Of a stretch of DNA of 64,000 bases, positions 1 to 9,240 are shown piece after piece. Numbering within the stretch: position 1 is the first letter of the stretch; every line of letters starts with the position of its first letter. Origin of the DNA: Streptomyces sp. CG1 (GTDB lineage: Bacteria > Actinomycetota > Actinomycetes > Streptomycetales > Streptomycetaceae). The stretch lies in NCBI RefSeq assembly GCF_041080625.1, contig NZ_CP163518.1, forward strand, positions 4,278,001-4,342,000, given 5' to 3'. The translations under genes and the position numbers were made by a program. A model generated the notes under the pieces. The model was given only the letters and a program-made list of their open reading frames with translations, was not told the origin of the DNA and ran no database searches.

Positions 1-2468
1 CGGATCATCCAGTCGGCGGCGACCAGCAGCGGGCCCACGGCGCAGGCGAGGGCGACCAGGGCGGCGACGGGCTGGCGCCAGCCGAAGCTCTGCTCGGCCA
101 CCCGCGCGCGTGCGCCGTCGGCGCCGAGGGCGGCGGCGGCCAGCAGTGCGATGCCGTAGACGAGCGTGGCCGGTCCGGACCACGCGGACCTGTTGGACAA
201 GACGGCGAAGACGAGGGCCACCAGCGCGACCGCCCAGGCGGTGCGGACGCCCAGCTGCCGCTGGGAGCGCAGCAGCGCTCCGAGGGCGGCGAGGACGATG
301 CCGATGAGCATCAGACCCTGGACGGTGCCGGGTCCGCCGGGGCTCGCGCCGAGCAGGTCGAGCGCGGAGGCGGCCGAGGCGCCGTACGCCAGACCGGCTT
401 CCTTGAAGAAGCCGGCCGGGAACAGGGTCAGCGACCAGGGGGCCAGGATCAGCAGTGGGGTGCCGACCTGGGCGAGGAAGCGCAGGGCGTGGGCGACGAG
501 GTCACCGCGGCGCAGGACGAGCACGCCGAAGCCGAGCAGCAGCGCGATCGGCCAGACGATCGGTGTGAAGGCCGTGGTGATGGTCAGCAGCAGTGCGTAC
601 GCCCAGGTGGCACGCCAACTTCCGCGCGCGCCGGACCGGTTCGCGAGGCCACTGGCGGCGATGCCGGCGCGCGCGATGAGCGGCAGCAGCACGGCGAGTA
701 CGGCGGTGCCGATGCGGCCGCCGGCCAGGGCGCCGGTGATGGCGGGCAGGAAGGCGTAGGCGATGGCCGCCCAGGCACGCAGCAGCCGGGAGGTGACGAG
801 CGGCCGGGAGGCGAAGTAGGCGGTGAATCCGGCGAGCGGCACCGAGGCGACCAGCAGGACGGTGACGGCGAGTCCGGTGGAACCGAACAGGATCGCGGCG
901 AGGGTCGCGATGACCGCGAGGTAGGGCGGGGCGGACGGGGTGCCGCCCGCGCCGACCGGATGCCAGGAGTCGGCGAAGCGGGACCACAGCTCGCCGGCGC
1001 CGGCCGGGGCGGGCAGCAGGGCGCCGCCCCCGAGCGCGCCGCCGCCGAGCAGGGCACGGCAGGCGATCAGGGAGATGACCAGCAGCGCGAGGAAGAGCAC
1101 GGGGCCGGGCTTGCGGGCGATCCGCCTGAGCCGGGCGAACTGCTCGACCTCCAGGAATTCGCCGTCGTCACCGCCGGGCCCGGACTCCACCGCGCCGCCG
1201 TGCCGGCCGGCCGGGGAGGTGTCGTCGGAGCCGCTGGTGAAGTTGGCGGCGAGCTGTTCCACGGTGGCCCGGATGGTGGCGCCGGGCGGCGGGAAGAGCC
1301 GGCGCAGCTCGACCTTGTCGATCTGTGAGGGCCCGCGCCGGCGCCGGGCGGCGAAGATCCGCTCGGGACGCAGCAGGGTGCTGAGCAGGCCGCGGATCTC
1401 GTCGACGGCCTGGCCGGGCACCTTGCCGACGAGATAGGCGATGGTCCTCAGGGCGGTGCCGAAGACGAGTCGCATCAGCACCCAGGGCAGCACGGCGCCG
1501 CGGGTGTTGACGAGGAGGGTGTAGACGGCGCCGGCCTTGTCGACCTTGTGCGGGGAGGCCGCGGTGCGACCGACGCAGTCGACGGCGCGGCGCTCGCGGG
1601 AGGCGGCCTCGGCGTGCCGTACGACGGCGTCGGGGGCGATCAGGACACGGTGTCCCGCGGTGTGGGCGCGCCAGCACAGGTCGACGTCGTCGCGCATCAG
1701 GGGCAGCCGGCGGTCGAAGCCGCCGAGCCGTTCGAAGACATCGCGCCGGATGAGCATGCCGGCGGTGGAGACGGACAGCACGGTGCGGACGTGGTCGTGC
1801 TGGCCCTGGTCCTGTTCGCGGCGGTCCAGGCCGGTCCAGCGACGGCCGGAGTTGGCGACGGAGACGCCGACCTCCAGCAGCTGCCGGCGGTCGTACCAGC
1901 CGCGCAGCTTGGGGCCGACGACCGCCACGTCGTCGCGGCCCAGCTCCATTTCGTTGTCGACGACCCGGAGCAGCTCGGCGAGGGCGTCGGGCGTGGGGGC
2001 GCAGTCGTCGTGCAGCAGCCAGAGCCACTGGATGGGCTCGCCGTGCGGCAGTTCGGGCAGGTCGTAGGCGTCGTCGCGCCAGGAGCGGGTGACGGGGTCC
2101 CAGCCGCTGGGGCGTTTGAGATACGGCAGCTCTTCCGGGGTGAGGAGCGGGGCGGTGCGGCTCGCCTCCTCGACGGCCTGGCCGAAGCCGGTGCGGCGGG
2201 CGAGGTGCAGCACATTGGCGTCGCCGAGGGCGTCGGTGAGCAGCCGGGCGGAGTCGTCCGCGCTGCCGGTGTCGGCGGCCACCGCGTACTGCACGGGGCG
2301 CTCCTGGCCGAGCAGCCCGGCGAGGGCGTCGGGCAGCCAGCGGGCGCCGTCGTGGGAGACGAGGACCGCGGTCACCACATGACGCGGAAACTCGGGCGGG
2401 CGGGACGGGTCAAACGCCGCTGTGGCAGCAGGGTCTTGCTGGGCTGCCGTATGGCTGTGCACGGACAT
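1..2468 (-). CDS. GT2 membrane glycosyltransferase, C-terminus cut off
   Basis: Large family 2 glycosyltransferase fused to a polytopic membrane region; the gene runs off the left edge. The chosen ATG at 2468 gives MSVHSHTAAQQDP, about 30 residues before the catalytic domain, which opens TAVLVSHDGARWLPDAL. A DDC triad (WLLHDDCAP) and a GGFDRRLPLMRDDVDLCWR acceptor-loop motif identify the GT2 fold. After about residue 390 the protein becomes hydrophobic (LFLALLVISLIACRALL and several later segments), so the sugar transfer probably happens at the inner membrane on a lipid-linked envelope polymer. No good Shine-Dalgarno precedes 2468; GTG at 2378 is an alternative that would start right at the GT fold. 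The exact polymer is unknown; envelope genes further along support an envelope role. Confidence 0.85.
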   Translation of the reverse strand, partial: MSVHSHTAAQQDPAATAAFDPSRPPEFPRHVVTAVLVSHDGARWLPDALAGLLGQERPVQYAVAADTGSADDSARLLTDALGDANVLHLARRTGFGQAVEEASRTAPLLTPEELPYLKRPSGWDPVTRSWRDDAYDLPELPHGEPIQWLWLLHDDCAPTPDALAELLRVVDNEMELGRDDVAVVGPKLRGWYDRRQLLEVGVSVANSGRRWTGLDRREQDQGQHDHVRTVLSVSTAGMLIRRDVFERLGGFDRRLPLMRDDVDLCWRAHTAGHRVLIAPDAVVRHAEAASRERRAVDCVGRTAASPHKVDKAGAVYTLLVNTRGAVLPWVLMRLVFGTALRTIAYLVGKVPGQAVDEIRGLLSTLLRPERIFAARRRRGPSQIDKVELRRLFPPPGATIRATVEQLAANFTSGSDDTSPAGRHGGAVESGPGGDDGEFLEVEQFARLRRIARKPGPVLFLALLVISLIACRALLGGGALGGGALLPAPAGAGELWSRFADSWHPVGAGGTPSAPPYLAVIATLAAILFGSTGLAVTVLLVASVPLAGFTAYFASRPLVTSRLLRAWAAIAYAFLPAITGALAGGRIGTAVLAVLLPLIARAGIAASGLANRSGARGSWRATWAYALLLTITTAFTPIVWPIALLLGFGVLVLRRGDLVAHALRFLAQVGTPLLILAPWSLTLFPAGFFKEAGLAYGASAASALDLLGASPGGPGTVQGLMLIGIVLAALGALLRSQRQLGVRTAWAVALVALVFAVLSNRSAWSGPATLVYGIALLAAAALGADGARARVAEQSFGWRQPVAALVALACAVGPLLVAADWMI

Positions 2469-2582
2469 CGAGGTACGGGCCCCGGTTCGATGGACTGCGG
2501 TGGACGCCTGTGCCCTCTCGGGGGCCGAGGGGACAGCGCGGCGTCTCGGACGAGCGACCACACTATCGGCTGGCCATGAAGA

Positions 2583-2621
2583 CGGCCCGCCGCCTGTGGA
2601 TAACCCACATGCGACGGGCCG
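2583..2621 (-). terminator. Hairpin downstream of whiB
   Basis: Arms CGGCCCG (2583-2589) and CGGGCCG (2615-2621) enclose a second inverted repeat, TGTGG against CCACA. There is no T-tract, as is common in Streptomyces. It sits between the whiB stop and the glycosyltransferase start and would end whiB transcription. Confidence 0.55.
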
Positions 2622-2649
2622 CTCGTGACGTTTTCGTGTGGATGTGTGG

Positions 2650-2913
2650 TCAGACGGCGGCCTTCTTCAGCCGGCGGCGCTCCCGCTCGGACAGGCCGCC
2701 CCAGATACCGAATCGCTCGTCGTTGGCGAGGGCGTACTCGAGGCATTCGGAGCGGACCTCACAGGCGAGGCAGACCTTCTTCGCCTCTCTGGTGGAGCCG
2801 CCCTTCTCGGGGAAGAAGGACTCGGGGTCGGTCTGGGCGCACAGCGCGCGCTCCTGCCAGCCGAGTTCCTCGTCCGCGTCGTCGACCAGCAGTTGCTGCA
2901 CCAGCTCGGTCAT
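2650..2913 (-). CDS. whiB: WhiB sporulation regulator
   Basis: Small Wbl-family iron-sulfur protein of 87 residues, the usual length for Streptomyces WhiB. It has the four cluster cysteines (C25, C48, C51, C57, spacing CxxC then C after five), the G(I/V)WGG turn at 69-73 (GIWGG), and a basic tail RERRRLKKAA. In the family, WhiB works with WhiA to switch aerial hyphae to sporulation septation. The ATG at 2913 is preceded by GAGGGG at good spacing; the frame stays open 34 codons upstream but has no better start. The long upstream gap (2914-3557) is consistent with complex developmental control. The neighbourhood whiB-fbiA-fbiB matches that of mycobacterial whiB2, which supports orthology. Confidence 0.95.
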   Translation of the reverse strand: MTELVQQLLVDDADEELGWQERALCAQTDPESFFPEKGGSTREAKKVCLACEVRSECLEYALANDERFGIWGGLSERERRRLKKAAV

Positions 2914-3557
2914 GTGCGCCCCTCGTCTGTCTTTCGCGTCCCCGTGCGTTGCCGTTACCGATTTCGGCTGAACGACACGAGTGAAATTACAAGTGTGCTG
3001 CTCCGGGCGAGTCAAGCCGAGATCTGCTATTGGGCCCGTTATTCACTCTGCGGAACCAAGGCCGTGCGGAAAGTGTTCAAATCGGCCTAAACTTCAACGC
3101 GCAGGCGAGACCCTCGGACCGGTCGGACCCGTACAGACCTCTGTACGAAGAAGGACGTCCGCGCGTTCGATCGCGTTGCACGAGGCCTGAGTGCCCGGAT
3201 GTGCGCCAGCTGTCCCGGGGTCCGGGTGAACAAACCTTTCGCCTGTGCGATGAACCGGAAGAGGTGAATCGCGTCCCACATATCGGGCGCCGAGTTGACA
3301 GCTCAGGTGTGAGCCGGTGTTCTTGTGGGCATGCTCGCGAACTTGGCACTCACCTCGACCCGCACCGCCGGGTCCCATGGTGCTGCCCGGTCTCGCTGTA
3401 GCTGTTGTTGCTGTTCCAGCTGTTGAGCCCGACTCTCGCTCCAGCTGCCGCCGAGTCCTTCCAGTCGACTCGGTCGCTCGCTCCTTCGCAGAACCTCGCA
3501 GAACCCTCCCTCCCGGGCCCCACGCTCCCGCTCTTCCGCCGAGGAACCACGCACCCG
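2914..3557. other. Long divergent intergenic region, whiB and cysteine dioxygenase
   Basis: About 640 bp with no convincing gene. It must hold the whiB promoter(s) and the plus-strand promoter for the dioxygenase. A TTGACA hexamer at 3295-3300 fits a plus-strand -35 box, but the hexamer 17 bp on (TGTTCT) is a weak -10. From about 3397 the strand contains repeated GCTGTT/CAGCTG units that could pair. The dioxygenase reading frame remains open back to 3405, but nothing there looks like conserved protein. Confidence 0.4.
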
Positions 3558-4052
3558 ATGAACAGCGACAACGACCTCCAGATCGCCGGGGACATCCTCG
3601 AAGTCCCGCACCTGCTCCAGCCGCCGCGCGAGCATCCGGCCACCGTTGCCGAGTTCGTCGGCCTCGCCCGCTCGATCGCCGCCGACCGTGCGCAGTGGGC
3701 ACACCTCGTCCGCTACGACGCGACCACCCGCTGGTACCACCGGCTGCGCACCGGGCCCGGCTACGAGGTGTGGCTGCTGAGCTGGGTGCCGGGGCAGGCC
3801 AGCGGGCTGCACGACCACGGCCGCTCCTCCGGTGTCCTCACGGTCCTGGAGGGCACCCTCACCGAACGCACCGAGCGCGCCACGCGCGCGTTGACGGCGG
3901 GCGCCCAGCGGGTGTTCGCGCCGGGGTACGTCCACGAGGTCGTCAACGACACGCTGGAGCCGGCGGTCAGCCTGCACGTGTACCACCCGGGCCTGACCGA
4001 GATGCCGATGCACGCTTCCCCCCACTGCGAAGCCCGTCCGGTGACTGCCTGA
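3558..4052 (+). CDS. Cysteine dioxygenase, cupin type
   Basis: Thiol dioxygenase of 164 residues, expected to oxidise cysteine to cysteine sulfinate with a non-haem iron. The cupin core is visible: SGLHDHGRSSG carries two iron ligands H85 and H87, and YVHEVVN supplies H126. The Glu that would be a fourth ligand in ordinary cupins is replaced by small residues, as is normal for this family. ATG at 3558 starts MNSDNDLQIAG; the only purine-rich stretch (GAGG) is 17 bp upstream, so the ribosome site is weak. The gene ends 34 bp before fbiA and could be cotranscribed with it. An alternative start upstream at 3405 would add a low-complexity Leu/Ala/Pro tail and looks unlikely. Confidence 0.88.
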   Translation: MNSDNDLQIAGDILEVPHLLQPPREHPATVAEFVGLARSIAADRAQWAHLVRYDATTRWYHRLRTGPGYEVWLLSWVPGQASGLHDHGRSSGVLTVLEGTLTERTERATRALTAGAQRVFAPGYVHEVVNDTLEPAVSLHVYHPGLTEMPMHASPHCEARPVTA

Positions 4053-4086
4053 CGCTTTGTCGTACCCGCCTGCAACACTTGTCCCC

Positions 4087-5046
4087 ATGCGCATTGTGGT
4101 TCTGGCAGGCGGCATCGGTGGTGCCCGTTTCCTGCGCGGTCTGAAGCGGGCCGTGCCGGACGCGGACGTCACGGTGATCGGCAACACCGGCGACGACATC
4201 CACCTCTTCGGGCTGAAAGTCTGCCCGGACCTCGACACGGTGATGTACACGCTGGGCGGCGGCATCAATGAAGAGCAGGGCTGGGGGCGGGCCGACGAGA
4301 CCTTCCACCTCAAGGAGGAACTGGCGGCCTACGGGGTCGGGCCCGACTGGTTCGGCCTGGGCGACCGGGACTTCGCCACGCACATCGTGCGGACGCAGAT
4401 GCTCGGCGCGGGCTATCCGCTCAGCGCCGTCACCGAGGCGCTGTGCGACCGCTGGAAGCCGGGCGTGAAGCTGATCCCGATGACCGACGACCGCGTGGAG
4501 ACCCATGTGGCGGTCGAGGTCGACGGTGAGCGCAAGGCGGTCCACTTCCAGGAGTACTGGGTACGGCTGCGCGCCGAGGTCCCGGCGGAGGCGATCGTGC
4601 CGGTCGGCGCCGAGCAGGCCAAGCCGGCGCTCGGCGTGCTGGAGGCCATCGCGGCGGCGGACGTCATCCTCTTCCCGCCGTCCAACCCGGTGGTGTCCAT
4701 CGGCACCATCCTGGCCGTCCCCGGCATCCGGGAGGCGATCGCGGACGCGGGCGTGCCCGTGATCGGCCTGTCCCCCATCGTCGGGGACGCGCCCGTGCGC
4801 GGGATGGCCGACAAGGTGCTCGCCGCGGTCGGCGTGGAGTCCACGGCCGCCGCGGTCGCCGAGCACTACGGCTCCGGCCTGCTGGACGGCTGGCTGGTCG
4901 ACACCGTGGACGCGGCCGTGGTCGAGCGGATCGAGGCGGACGGGATCCGCTGCCGGGCCGTACCGCTGATGATGACCGACGCCGACGCGAGCGCGCAGAT
5001 GGCGCGGGAGGCGCTGGCGCTGGCCGAGGAGGTGCGGGGAGCGTGA
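4087..5046 (+). CDS. fbiA: FbiA/CofD phospholactate-type transferase (F420)
   Basis: Transferase of coenzyme F420 synthesis, 319 residues: it joins the deazaflavin Fo to a phosphoenolpyruvate- or phospholactate-derived nucleotide donor to give (dehydro-)F420-0. The N-terminus [18 protein letters not shown] (4-21) is the family nucleotide-binding loop, followed by GNTGDD (32-37) and [21 protein letters not shown], and later [21 protein letters not shown] chose ATG at 4087, where the conserved MRIVVLAGG begins; a GTC/TTG-type extension back to 4057 has no family support. The stop overlaps the fbiB start by 4 bp (GTGA), so the two proteins are translationally coupled, as in mycobacteria. fbiC (Fo synthase) is not in this window. 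Confidence 0.95.
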   Translation: MRIVVLAGGIGGARFLRGLKRAVPDADVTVIGNTGDDIHLFGLKVCPDLDTVMYTLGGGINEEQGWGRADETFHLKEELAAYGVGPDWFGLGDRDFATHIVRTQMLGAGYPLSAVTEALCDRWKPGVKLIPMTDDRVETHVAVEVDGERKAVHFQEYWVRLRAEVPAEAIVPVGAEQAKPALGVLEAIAAADVILFPPSNPVVSIGTILAVPGIREAIADAGVPVIGLSPIVGDAPVRGMADKVLAAVGVESTAAAVAEHYGSGLLDGWLVDTVDAAVVERIEADGIRCRAVPLMMTDADASAQMAREALALAEEVRGA

Positions 5047-6359
5047 GCGAGGAACGCTCCGAGCACACGGCCTACACGGTCCGGGCCCTGTCGGGCATCC
5101 CCGAGGTGCAGCCGGGTGACGATCTCGCCAAGCTGATCGCCGCCGCCGAGCCGGGCCTGGTGGACGGGGACGTGCTGATCGTCACCTCCAAGATCGTCTC
5201 CAAGGCCGAGGGCCGGATCGTGCAGGCCGACGACCGGGAGGCGGCCATCGACGCCGAGACCGTCCGGGTCGTCGCCCGGCGCGGCACGCTGCGCATCGTC
5301 GAGAACCGGCAGGGCCTGGTCATGGCCGCCGCCGGGGTCGACGCCTCCAACACCCCTGCCGGCACCGTGCTGTTGCTGCCCGCGGACCCGGACGCGTCCG
5401 CGCGCGCGATCCGCGCCGGCCTGCGCGCCGCCCTCGGTGTCGACGTGGGCGTGATCGTCACCGACACCTTCGGACGGCCGTGGCGCTCGGGGCTCACGGA
5501 CGTGGCGATCGGCGCCGCCGGGGTGCGCGTGCTGGACGATCTGCGCGGGGACACGGACGCGTACGGCAACCCGCTCCACGCGACGATCGTGGCCACCGCC
5601 GACGAACTGGCTGCCGCCGGCGACCTGGTCAAGGGCAAGGCGACCGGGCGGCCGGTCGCCGTCGTACGCGGGCTGCCCCACGTCCTGGAGCCGGAGGACG
5701 GCGAGGGTGCGCGGGCGCTGGTGCGCGGCGCGCGCGGCGACATGTTCCGGCTCGGCACCTCCGAGGCGGTCCGGGAGGCGGTGACCCAGCGGCGTACGGT
5801 CCGGGCCTTCACCGACCATCCGGTGGACCCCGGAGCGGTACGGCGCGCGGTGGCCGCGGCGGTGACCGCACCGGCCCCGCACCACACCACGCCGTGGCGG
5901 TTCGTGCTGCTGGAGACGGAGGAGTCGCGGACCCGGCTGCTGGACGCGATGCGGGACGCCTGGATCGCCGATCTGCGCCGGGACGGCAAGAGCGAGGAGT
6001 CCATCGCGAAGCGGGTGCGCCGGGGCGATGTCCTGCGCAACGCACCGTATCTGGTCGTGCCGTGCCTCGTCATGGACGGCTCGCACCACTACGGGGACGC
6101 GCGGCGGGACGGCGCCGAGCGGGAGATGTTCGTCGTCGCGATGGGCGCGGGTGTGCAGAACCTGCTGGTCGCGCTGGCCGGGGAGCGGCTGGGCTCGGCG
6201 TGGGTGTCGTCCACGATGTTCTGCCGGGACGTGGTGCGCGAGGCGCTGGCGCTGCCCGCGGAGTGGGAGCCGATGGGCGCGGTCGCGGTCGGGCATCCGG
6301 CCGAGGAGCCCGGACCGCGGCCGGAGCGGGACGCGGGGGCGTTCATCGAGGTGCGCTGA
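5043..6359 (+). CDS. fbiB: FbiB, F420 glutamyl ligase with nitroreductase domain
   Basis: Two-domain actinobacterial FbiB of 438 residues. Residues about 10-245 are the CofE-type F420:gamma-glutamyl ligase ([52 protein letters not shown]), which adds the polyglutamate tail using GTP. Residues about 255-435 are a FMN-binding nitroreductase fold ([45 protein letters not shown]), known in the family to reduce dehydro-F420 with FMNH2. Single-domain CofE in archaea lacks this second part. The GTG start overlaps the fbiA stop. The gene is followed after about 110 bp by a DNA glycosylase with its own GTG start. Confidence 0.95.
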   Translation: MSEERSEHTAYTVRALSGIPEVQPGDDLAKLIAAAEPGLVDGDVLIVTSKIVSKAEGRIVQADDREAAIDAETVRVVARRGTLRIVENRQGLVMAAAGVDASNTPAGTVLLLPADPDASARAIRAGLRAALGVDVGVIVTDTFGRPWRSGLTDVAIGAAGVRVLDDLRGDTDAYGNPLHATIVATADELAAAGDLVKGKATGRPVAVVRGLPHVLEPEDGEGARALVRGARGDMFRLGTSEAVREAVTQRRTVRAFTDHPVDPGAVRRAVAAAVTAPAPHHTTPWRFVLLETEESRTRLLDAMRDAWIADLRRDGKSEESIAKRVRRGDVLRNAPYLVVPCLVMDGSHHYGDARRDGAEREMFVVAMGAGVQNLLVALAGERLGSAWVSSTMFCRDVVREALALPAEWEPMGAVAVGHPAEEPGPRPERDAGAFIEVR

Positions 6360-6469
6360 GGTGCGGGGAAGAGTTCTGCGTACGCGGCCGTAGCGCTTGT
6401 ACGACCACCTAGTCTCGTAGGACAGCAGACAGCACCGGCTCCCCAAGAACCTCATTCAGGAGCTCATCC

Positions 6470-7495
6470 GTGGCAGGACGCTTCCCTCAGCGGCCCACGC
6501 GCACAACCGTGCGCGGCGGCCATGTCCGCGTGCCCGCCGGCTCGGTGGCCGCCGGGATACCACGGCAGGCGGCGGCGCCGGCACGGGTGCGGCGGTGGGT
6601 GCCGGACGGTCCCCTCGATCTCGGGCTGGTGCTCGGACCGCTGCGGCGCGGCCCCGCCGACCCCACCTTCCGGGCCACCGCGGACGGATCCGTGTGGCGG
6701 GCCTGCCGGACGCCCGCCGGGCCGGGCACGCTGCGGGTGCGGGCGTACGGCGGTGAGGTGCTCGGAGAGGCGTGGGGGCCGGGGGCGGAGTGGCTGCTGG
6801 ACCGGCTGCCCGAGTTGCTCGGCGCGGCCGACGAGCCGGCGGCGTTCGTGCCCCGGCACCGGGTGGTGGCGCTGGCACGGCATCGGCGGCCGGGGCTCCG
6901 GCTGACGCGGACCGGGCTGGTGCTGGAGTCGCTGATTCCGTCGGTGCTGGAGCAGAAGGTCACGACCGATGAGGCGTATCGGGCGTGGCGGCTGCTGGTA
7001 CGGAGGTTCGGGGAGCCGGCGCCGGGGCCCGCGGGGGCGGGCGAGCGACCGATGTCCGTGATGCCGGCGCCGCGTACGTGGGCGCTGATTCCCTCCTGGG
7101 AGTGGCACCGGGCCGGGGTCGACGACAAACGGGCGTCGACGATTCTGCGGGCCGTGCGGGTCGCTGCGCGGCTGGAGCAGGCGGTGGGGATGCCGGCGGG
7201 TCAGGCGCAGGCGCGGTTGGAGGTCGTGCCGGGGGTCGGGCCGTGGACGTCGGCGGAGGTGGTGCAGCGCAGTCATGGGGCGGCGGATGCGGTGACGGTC
7301 GGGGACCTTCATCTGCCGGGGATCGTGGGGTGGGCGCTGGCGGGGGACCGGGATGCCGACGATGCGGGGATGCTGCGCTTGCTGGAGCCGTATGCCGGGC
7401 AGCGGCATCGCGCGGTGCGCTTGATTTTGTTGAGCGGGCAGGTGCCGGCGCGGCGGGCGCCGAAAATGCCTCGGGTGGACATCGGGTTGCTTTGA
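6470..7495 (+). CDS. AlkA-like DNA-3-methyladenine glycosylase
   Basis: HhH-GPD superfamily DNA glycosylase of 341 residues that removes alkylated purines. The helix-hairpin-helix is VVPGVGPWTSAEVV, and the catalytic aspartate follows in AVTVGDLHLPGIVG, the GPD-type arrangement of AlkA. The N-terminal 100 residues are beta-rich and poorly conserved, as in AlkA relatives. The GTG at 6470 gives MAGRFPQRPTRTTVRGG; AGGAG lies about 20 bp upstream (6446-6460 region) so the ribosome site is only moderate. Mycobacteria also have a DNA-modifying gene beside fbiB, but of another family as I recall. The 3' end is followed by repeats rather than a clear terminator. Confidence 0.82.
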   Translation: MAGRFPQRPTRTTVRGGHVRVPAGSVAAGIPRQAAAPARVRRWVPDGPLDLGLVLGPLRRGPADPTFRATADGSVWRACRTPAGPGTLRVRAYGGEVLGEAWGPGAEWLLDRLPELLGAADEPAAFVPRHRVVALARHRRPGLRLTRTGLVLESLIPSVLEQKVTTDEAYRAWRLLVRRFGEPAPGPAGAGERPMSVMPAPRTWALIPSWEWHRAGVDDKRASTILRAVRVAARLEQAVGMPAGQAQARLEVVPGVGPWTSAEVVQRSHGAADAVTVGDLHLPGIVGWALAGDRDADDAGMLRLLEPYAGQRHRAVRLILLSGQVPARRAPKMPRVDIGLL

Positions 7496-7522
7496 GGGTG
7501 GCCTCGGCTTGCTGTGGCTGGG

Positions 7523-7690
7523 CGGGGGCTTCGCTTGCCGGGGTTCGATACGCGCGGGTGCTGCAGCCGGGCAAGGCGTTTTTCGCTCGCCCGCGCTCGC
7601 GGGGTACTGCCGCAGGACGACACGGCGTTCCGCTCGCCCGCGCTCGCAGGGTGCTGCCGCTGAACGACAGAGCGTTCCGCTTGCCCGCGC
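7523..7690. repeat. 47-bp tandem repeat array
   Basis: The motif CGCT(C/T)GCCCGCGCTCGC(G/A)G recurs at 7584, 7631 and 7678, exactly 47 bp apart; between copies lies GGGT(A/G)CTGCCGC followed by a GACGACA- or AACGACA-type stretch. A more degenerate unit starts near 7532, 52 bp before the first good copy. It lies between two convergent genes and contains no supported coding sequence. Confidence 0.8.
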
Positions 7691-7738
7691 TCGCGGAGTC
7701 CCCCTCAGAGAGGTACCGCCAGCGCCCACCGAGCCGCC

Positions 7739-7773
7739 TGGGGGTCCCCCAGGCCCTTGAGGCACTGGGGGAG
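7739..7773 (-). repeat. Palindromic element, intergenic copy A
   Basis: On the minus strand it reads CTCCCCCAGTGCC, a short AAGGG loop, then CCTGGGGGACCCCCA. Internally TGGGGGTCCCCCA is a perfect short palindrome. It belongs to the same family as the copies at 33090, 44551, 47900, 50661, 53031 and 62693. Confidence 0.75.
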
Positions 7774-7829
7774 GCACGACTGCCCGCAGCTACGGCGGCA
7801 CCCCATGGCCGACGGCGGCTGCAACTCCT

Positions 7830-7870
7830 TAGGGGCGCGGGGAACTGCGCGAGCAGCCCGCGCGCCCGCA
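7830..7870 (+). repeat. Streptomyces intergenic repeat, copy 1
   Basis: Contains GGCGCGGGGAACTGCGCGA followed by GCAGCCCG. The same core is found in opposite orientation at 19526-19544. Such sequences are widespread at gene ends in Streptomyces; the fold and convergent setting suggest a terminator-like or nucleoid-related role. Confidence 0.65.
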
Positions 7871-7951
7871 GGTGAAGGACTGGCAGGCCTCGGCGGGCGA
7901 TGGGGGCCTGGGGGCGCAGCCCCCATGAGGGTGCGCCCGGCAACCGAATCC

Positions 7952-9034
7952 CTACTGGTCGGACGAGAAGCGGAGCGCCCCCGCCGGGATGTGGGCGTCG
8001 CACCACACCCGTACTCCCTCGCGGAGTTCGTTGTCGGCGCCGACGACCGCGCCGTCGCCGATGACCGCGCCGGTGAGGACCGTGCGTTCGCCCACGCGGG
8101 CCCGTGTGCCGATGAGGGAGTCGGTGATGACGGCGCCGGGCTCGATGACGGCGCCGGGGAGGATGGTCGAGCCGGAGACCCGCGCGCCCTCGGCCACGAC
8201 CGCGCCCTCGCCCACCACGGTGCCGCCCGTCAGCTTGGCGTCCGGCGCCACCGTGGCCGTGGGGAGGACCAGTTGGTCGCCGCAGCGGCCGGGGACGGCC
8301 GGGGACGGGGCGCGGCCCATGACCAGGTCCGCCGAGCCGCGTACGAAGGCCGCCGGGGTGCCCAGGTCCAGCCAGTACGTCGAGTCGACCATGCCCTGCA
8401 GGTGTGCGCCGTCCGCGAGCAGGTCCGGGAACGTCTCGCGTTCCACCGACACCGGCCTGCCCAGCGGGATCGTGTCGATGACCGAGCGGCGGAAGACGTA
8501 GGCCCCCGCGTTGATCTGGTCGGTGACGATCTCCTCGGGCGTCTGCGGCTTCTCCAGGAAGGCGAGGACGCGGCCCGACTCGTCCGTGGGGACCAGACCG
8601 AAGGCGCGCGGGTCCGAGACCTTGGTGAGGTGGAGCGACACATCCGCGCCCGTCGACTGGTGGGTGTCCACCAGAGCCTTGATGTCCAGGCCCGTCAGGA
8701 TGTCGCCGTTGAAGATCAGCACCGGGTCGTCGGAGCCGGAGTGCAGACGCGAGGCGACGTTGCGGATGGCACCGCCGGTGCCGAGGGGCTCCTCCTCCGT
8801 CACGTACTCGATGTGCAGGCCGAGGGCGGAACCGTCGCCGAAGTACGGCTCGAACACCTCGGCCAGATAGCTGGTGGCGAGGACGATGTGGTCCACGCCC
8901 GCCGCCTTGGCGCGCGCCAGCTGGTGCGTGAGGAACGGCACCCCGGCGGCGGGGACCATGGGCTTGGGCGTGTGCACCGTGAGCGGACGCAGCCGGGTGC
9001 CTTTGCCGCCGACCAGGAGGATCGCTTCTGTCAC
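7952..9034 (-). CDS. Mannose-1-phosphate guanylyltransferase-like pyrophosphorylase
   Basis: Nucleotidyltransferase of 360 residues that would make an NDP-sugar from a sugar phosphate and NTP. The signature AILLVGGKGTRLRPLT (4-19) followed by PKPMVPAAGVPFL is the nucleotide and metal site; EPLGTGGAI and FNGDILTGLD are further active-site motifs. The last 120 residues are a left-handed beta helix (repeats such as AVIEPGAVITDSLIGTRARV), as in GDP-mannose pyrophosphorylases. The start codon GTG at 9034 has GGAAGCAGAGACGACAG upstream. In mycobacteria the corresponding gene by position (near fbiA/fbiB) makes GDP-mannose, so that product is the best guess here, feeding nearby envelope glycosyltransferases. 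Glucose-1-phosphate specificity cannot be excluded from sequence reading alone. Confidence 0.88.
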   Translation of the reverse strand: MTEAILLVGGKGTRLRPLTVHTPKPMVPAAGVPFLTHQLARAKAAGVDHIVLATSYLAEVFEPYFGDGSALGLHIEYVTEEEPLGTGGAIRNVASRLHSGSDDPVLIFNGDILTGLDIKALVDTHQSTGADVSLHLTKVSDPRAFGLVPTDESGRVLAFLEKPQTPEEIVTDQINAGAYVFRRSVIDTIPLGRPVSVERETFPDLLADGAHLQGMVDSTYWLDLGTPAAFVRGSADLVMGRAPSPAVPGRCGDQLVLPTATVAPDAKLTGGTVVGEGAVVAEGARVSGSTILPGAVIEPGAVITDSLIGTRARVGERTVLTGAVIGDGAVVGADNELREGVRVWCDAHIPAGALRFSSDQ

Positions 9035-9240
9035 CTGTCGTCTCTGCTTCCTGCCGGGATCGGCCGAACTGTTCGTATCACTCGTATCACTTGTTTCGGC
9101 CGGTCAGTGTATGCAGACCGTAGCGGCGGCACCCTTGACGACCGTGCGGTTTCCCACGAGATCGGTGAGAGAACGGTGTGAGACCGGCATGAGACCGGCG
9201 GGGCCCCCGACGACTGCGTCGAACGCGTGCCCCGACCGGC

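Larger units (their letters stand above)
7496..7951. other. Repeat-filled convergent intergenic region
   Basis: About 455 bp between the 3' ends of the DNA glycosylase and the sugar-nucleotide pyrophosphorylase. It holds, in order, the 47-bp tandem array, one copy of the GGGGGACCCCCA palindromic element (7739-7773) and one copy of a common Streptomyces intergenic repeat (7832-7868). No gene is seen; open frames here are made of repeat sequence. Confidence 0.7.

Noticed and set aside
7523..7690. CRISPR array
   Set aside because: Period of 47 bp with no unique spacers and no cas genes; simple tandem repeat.
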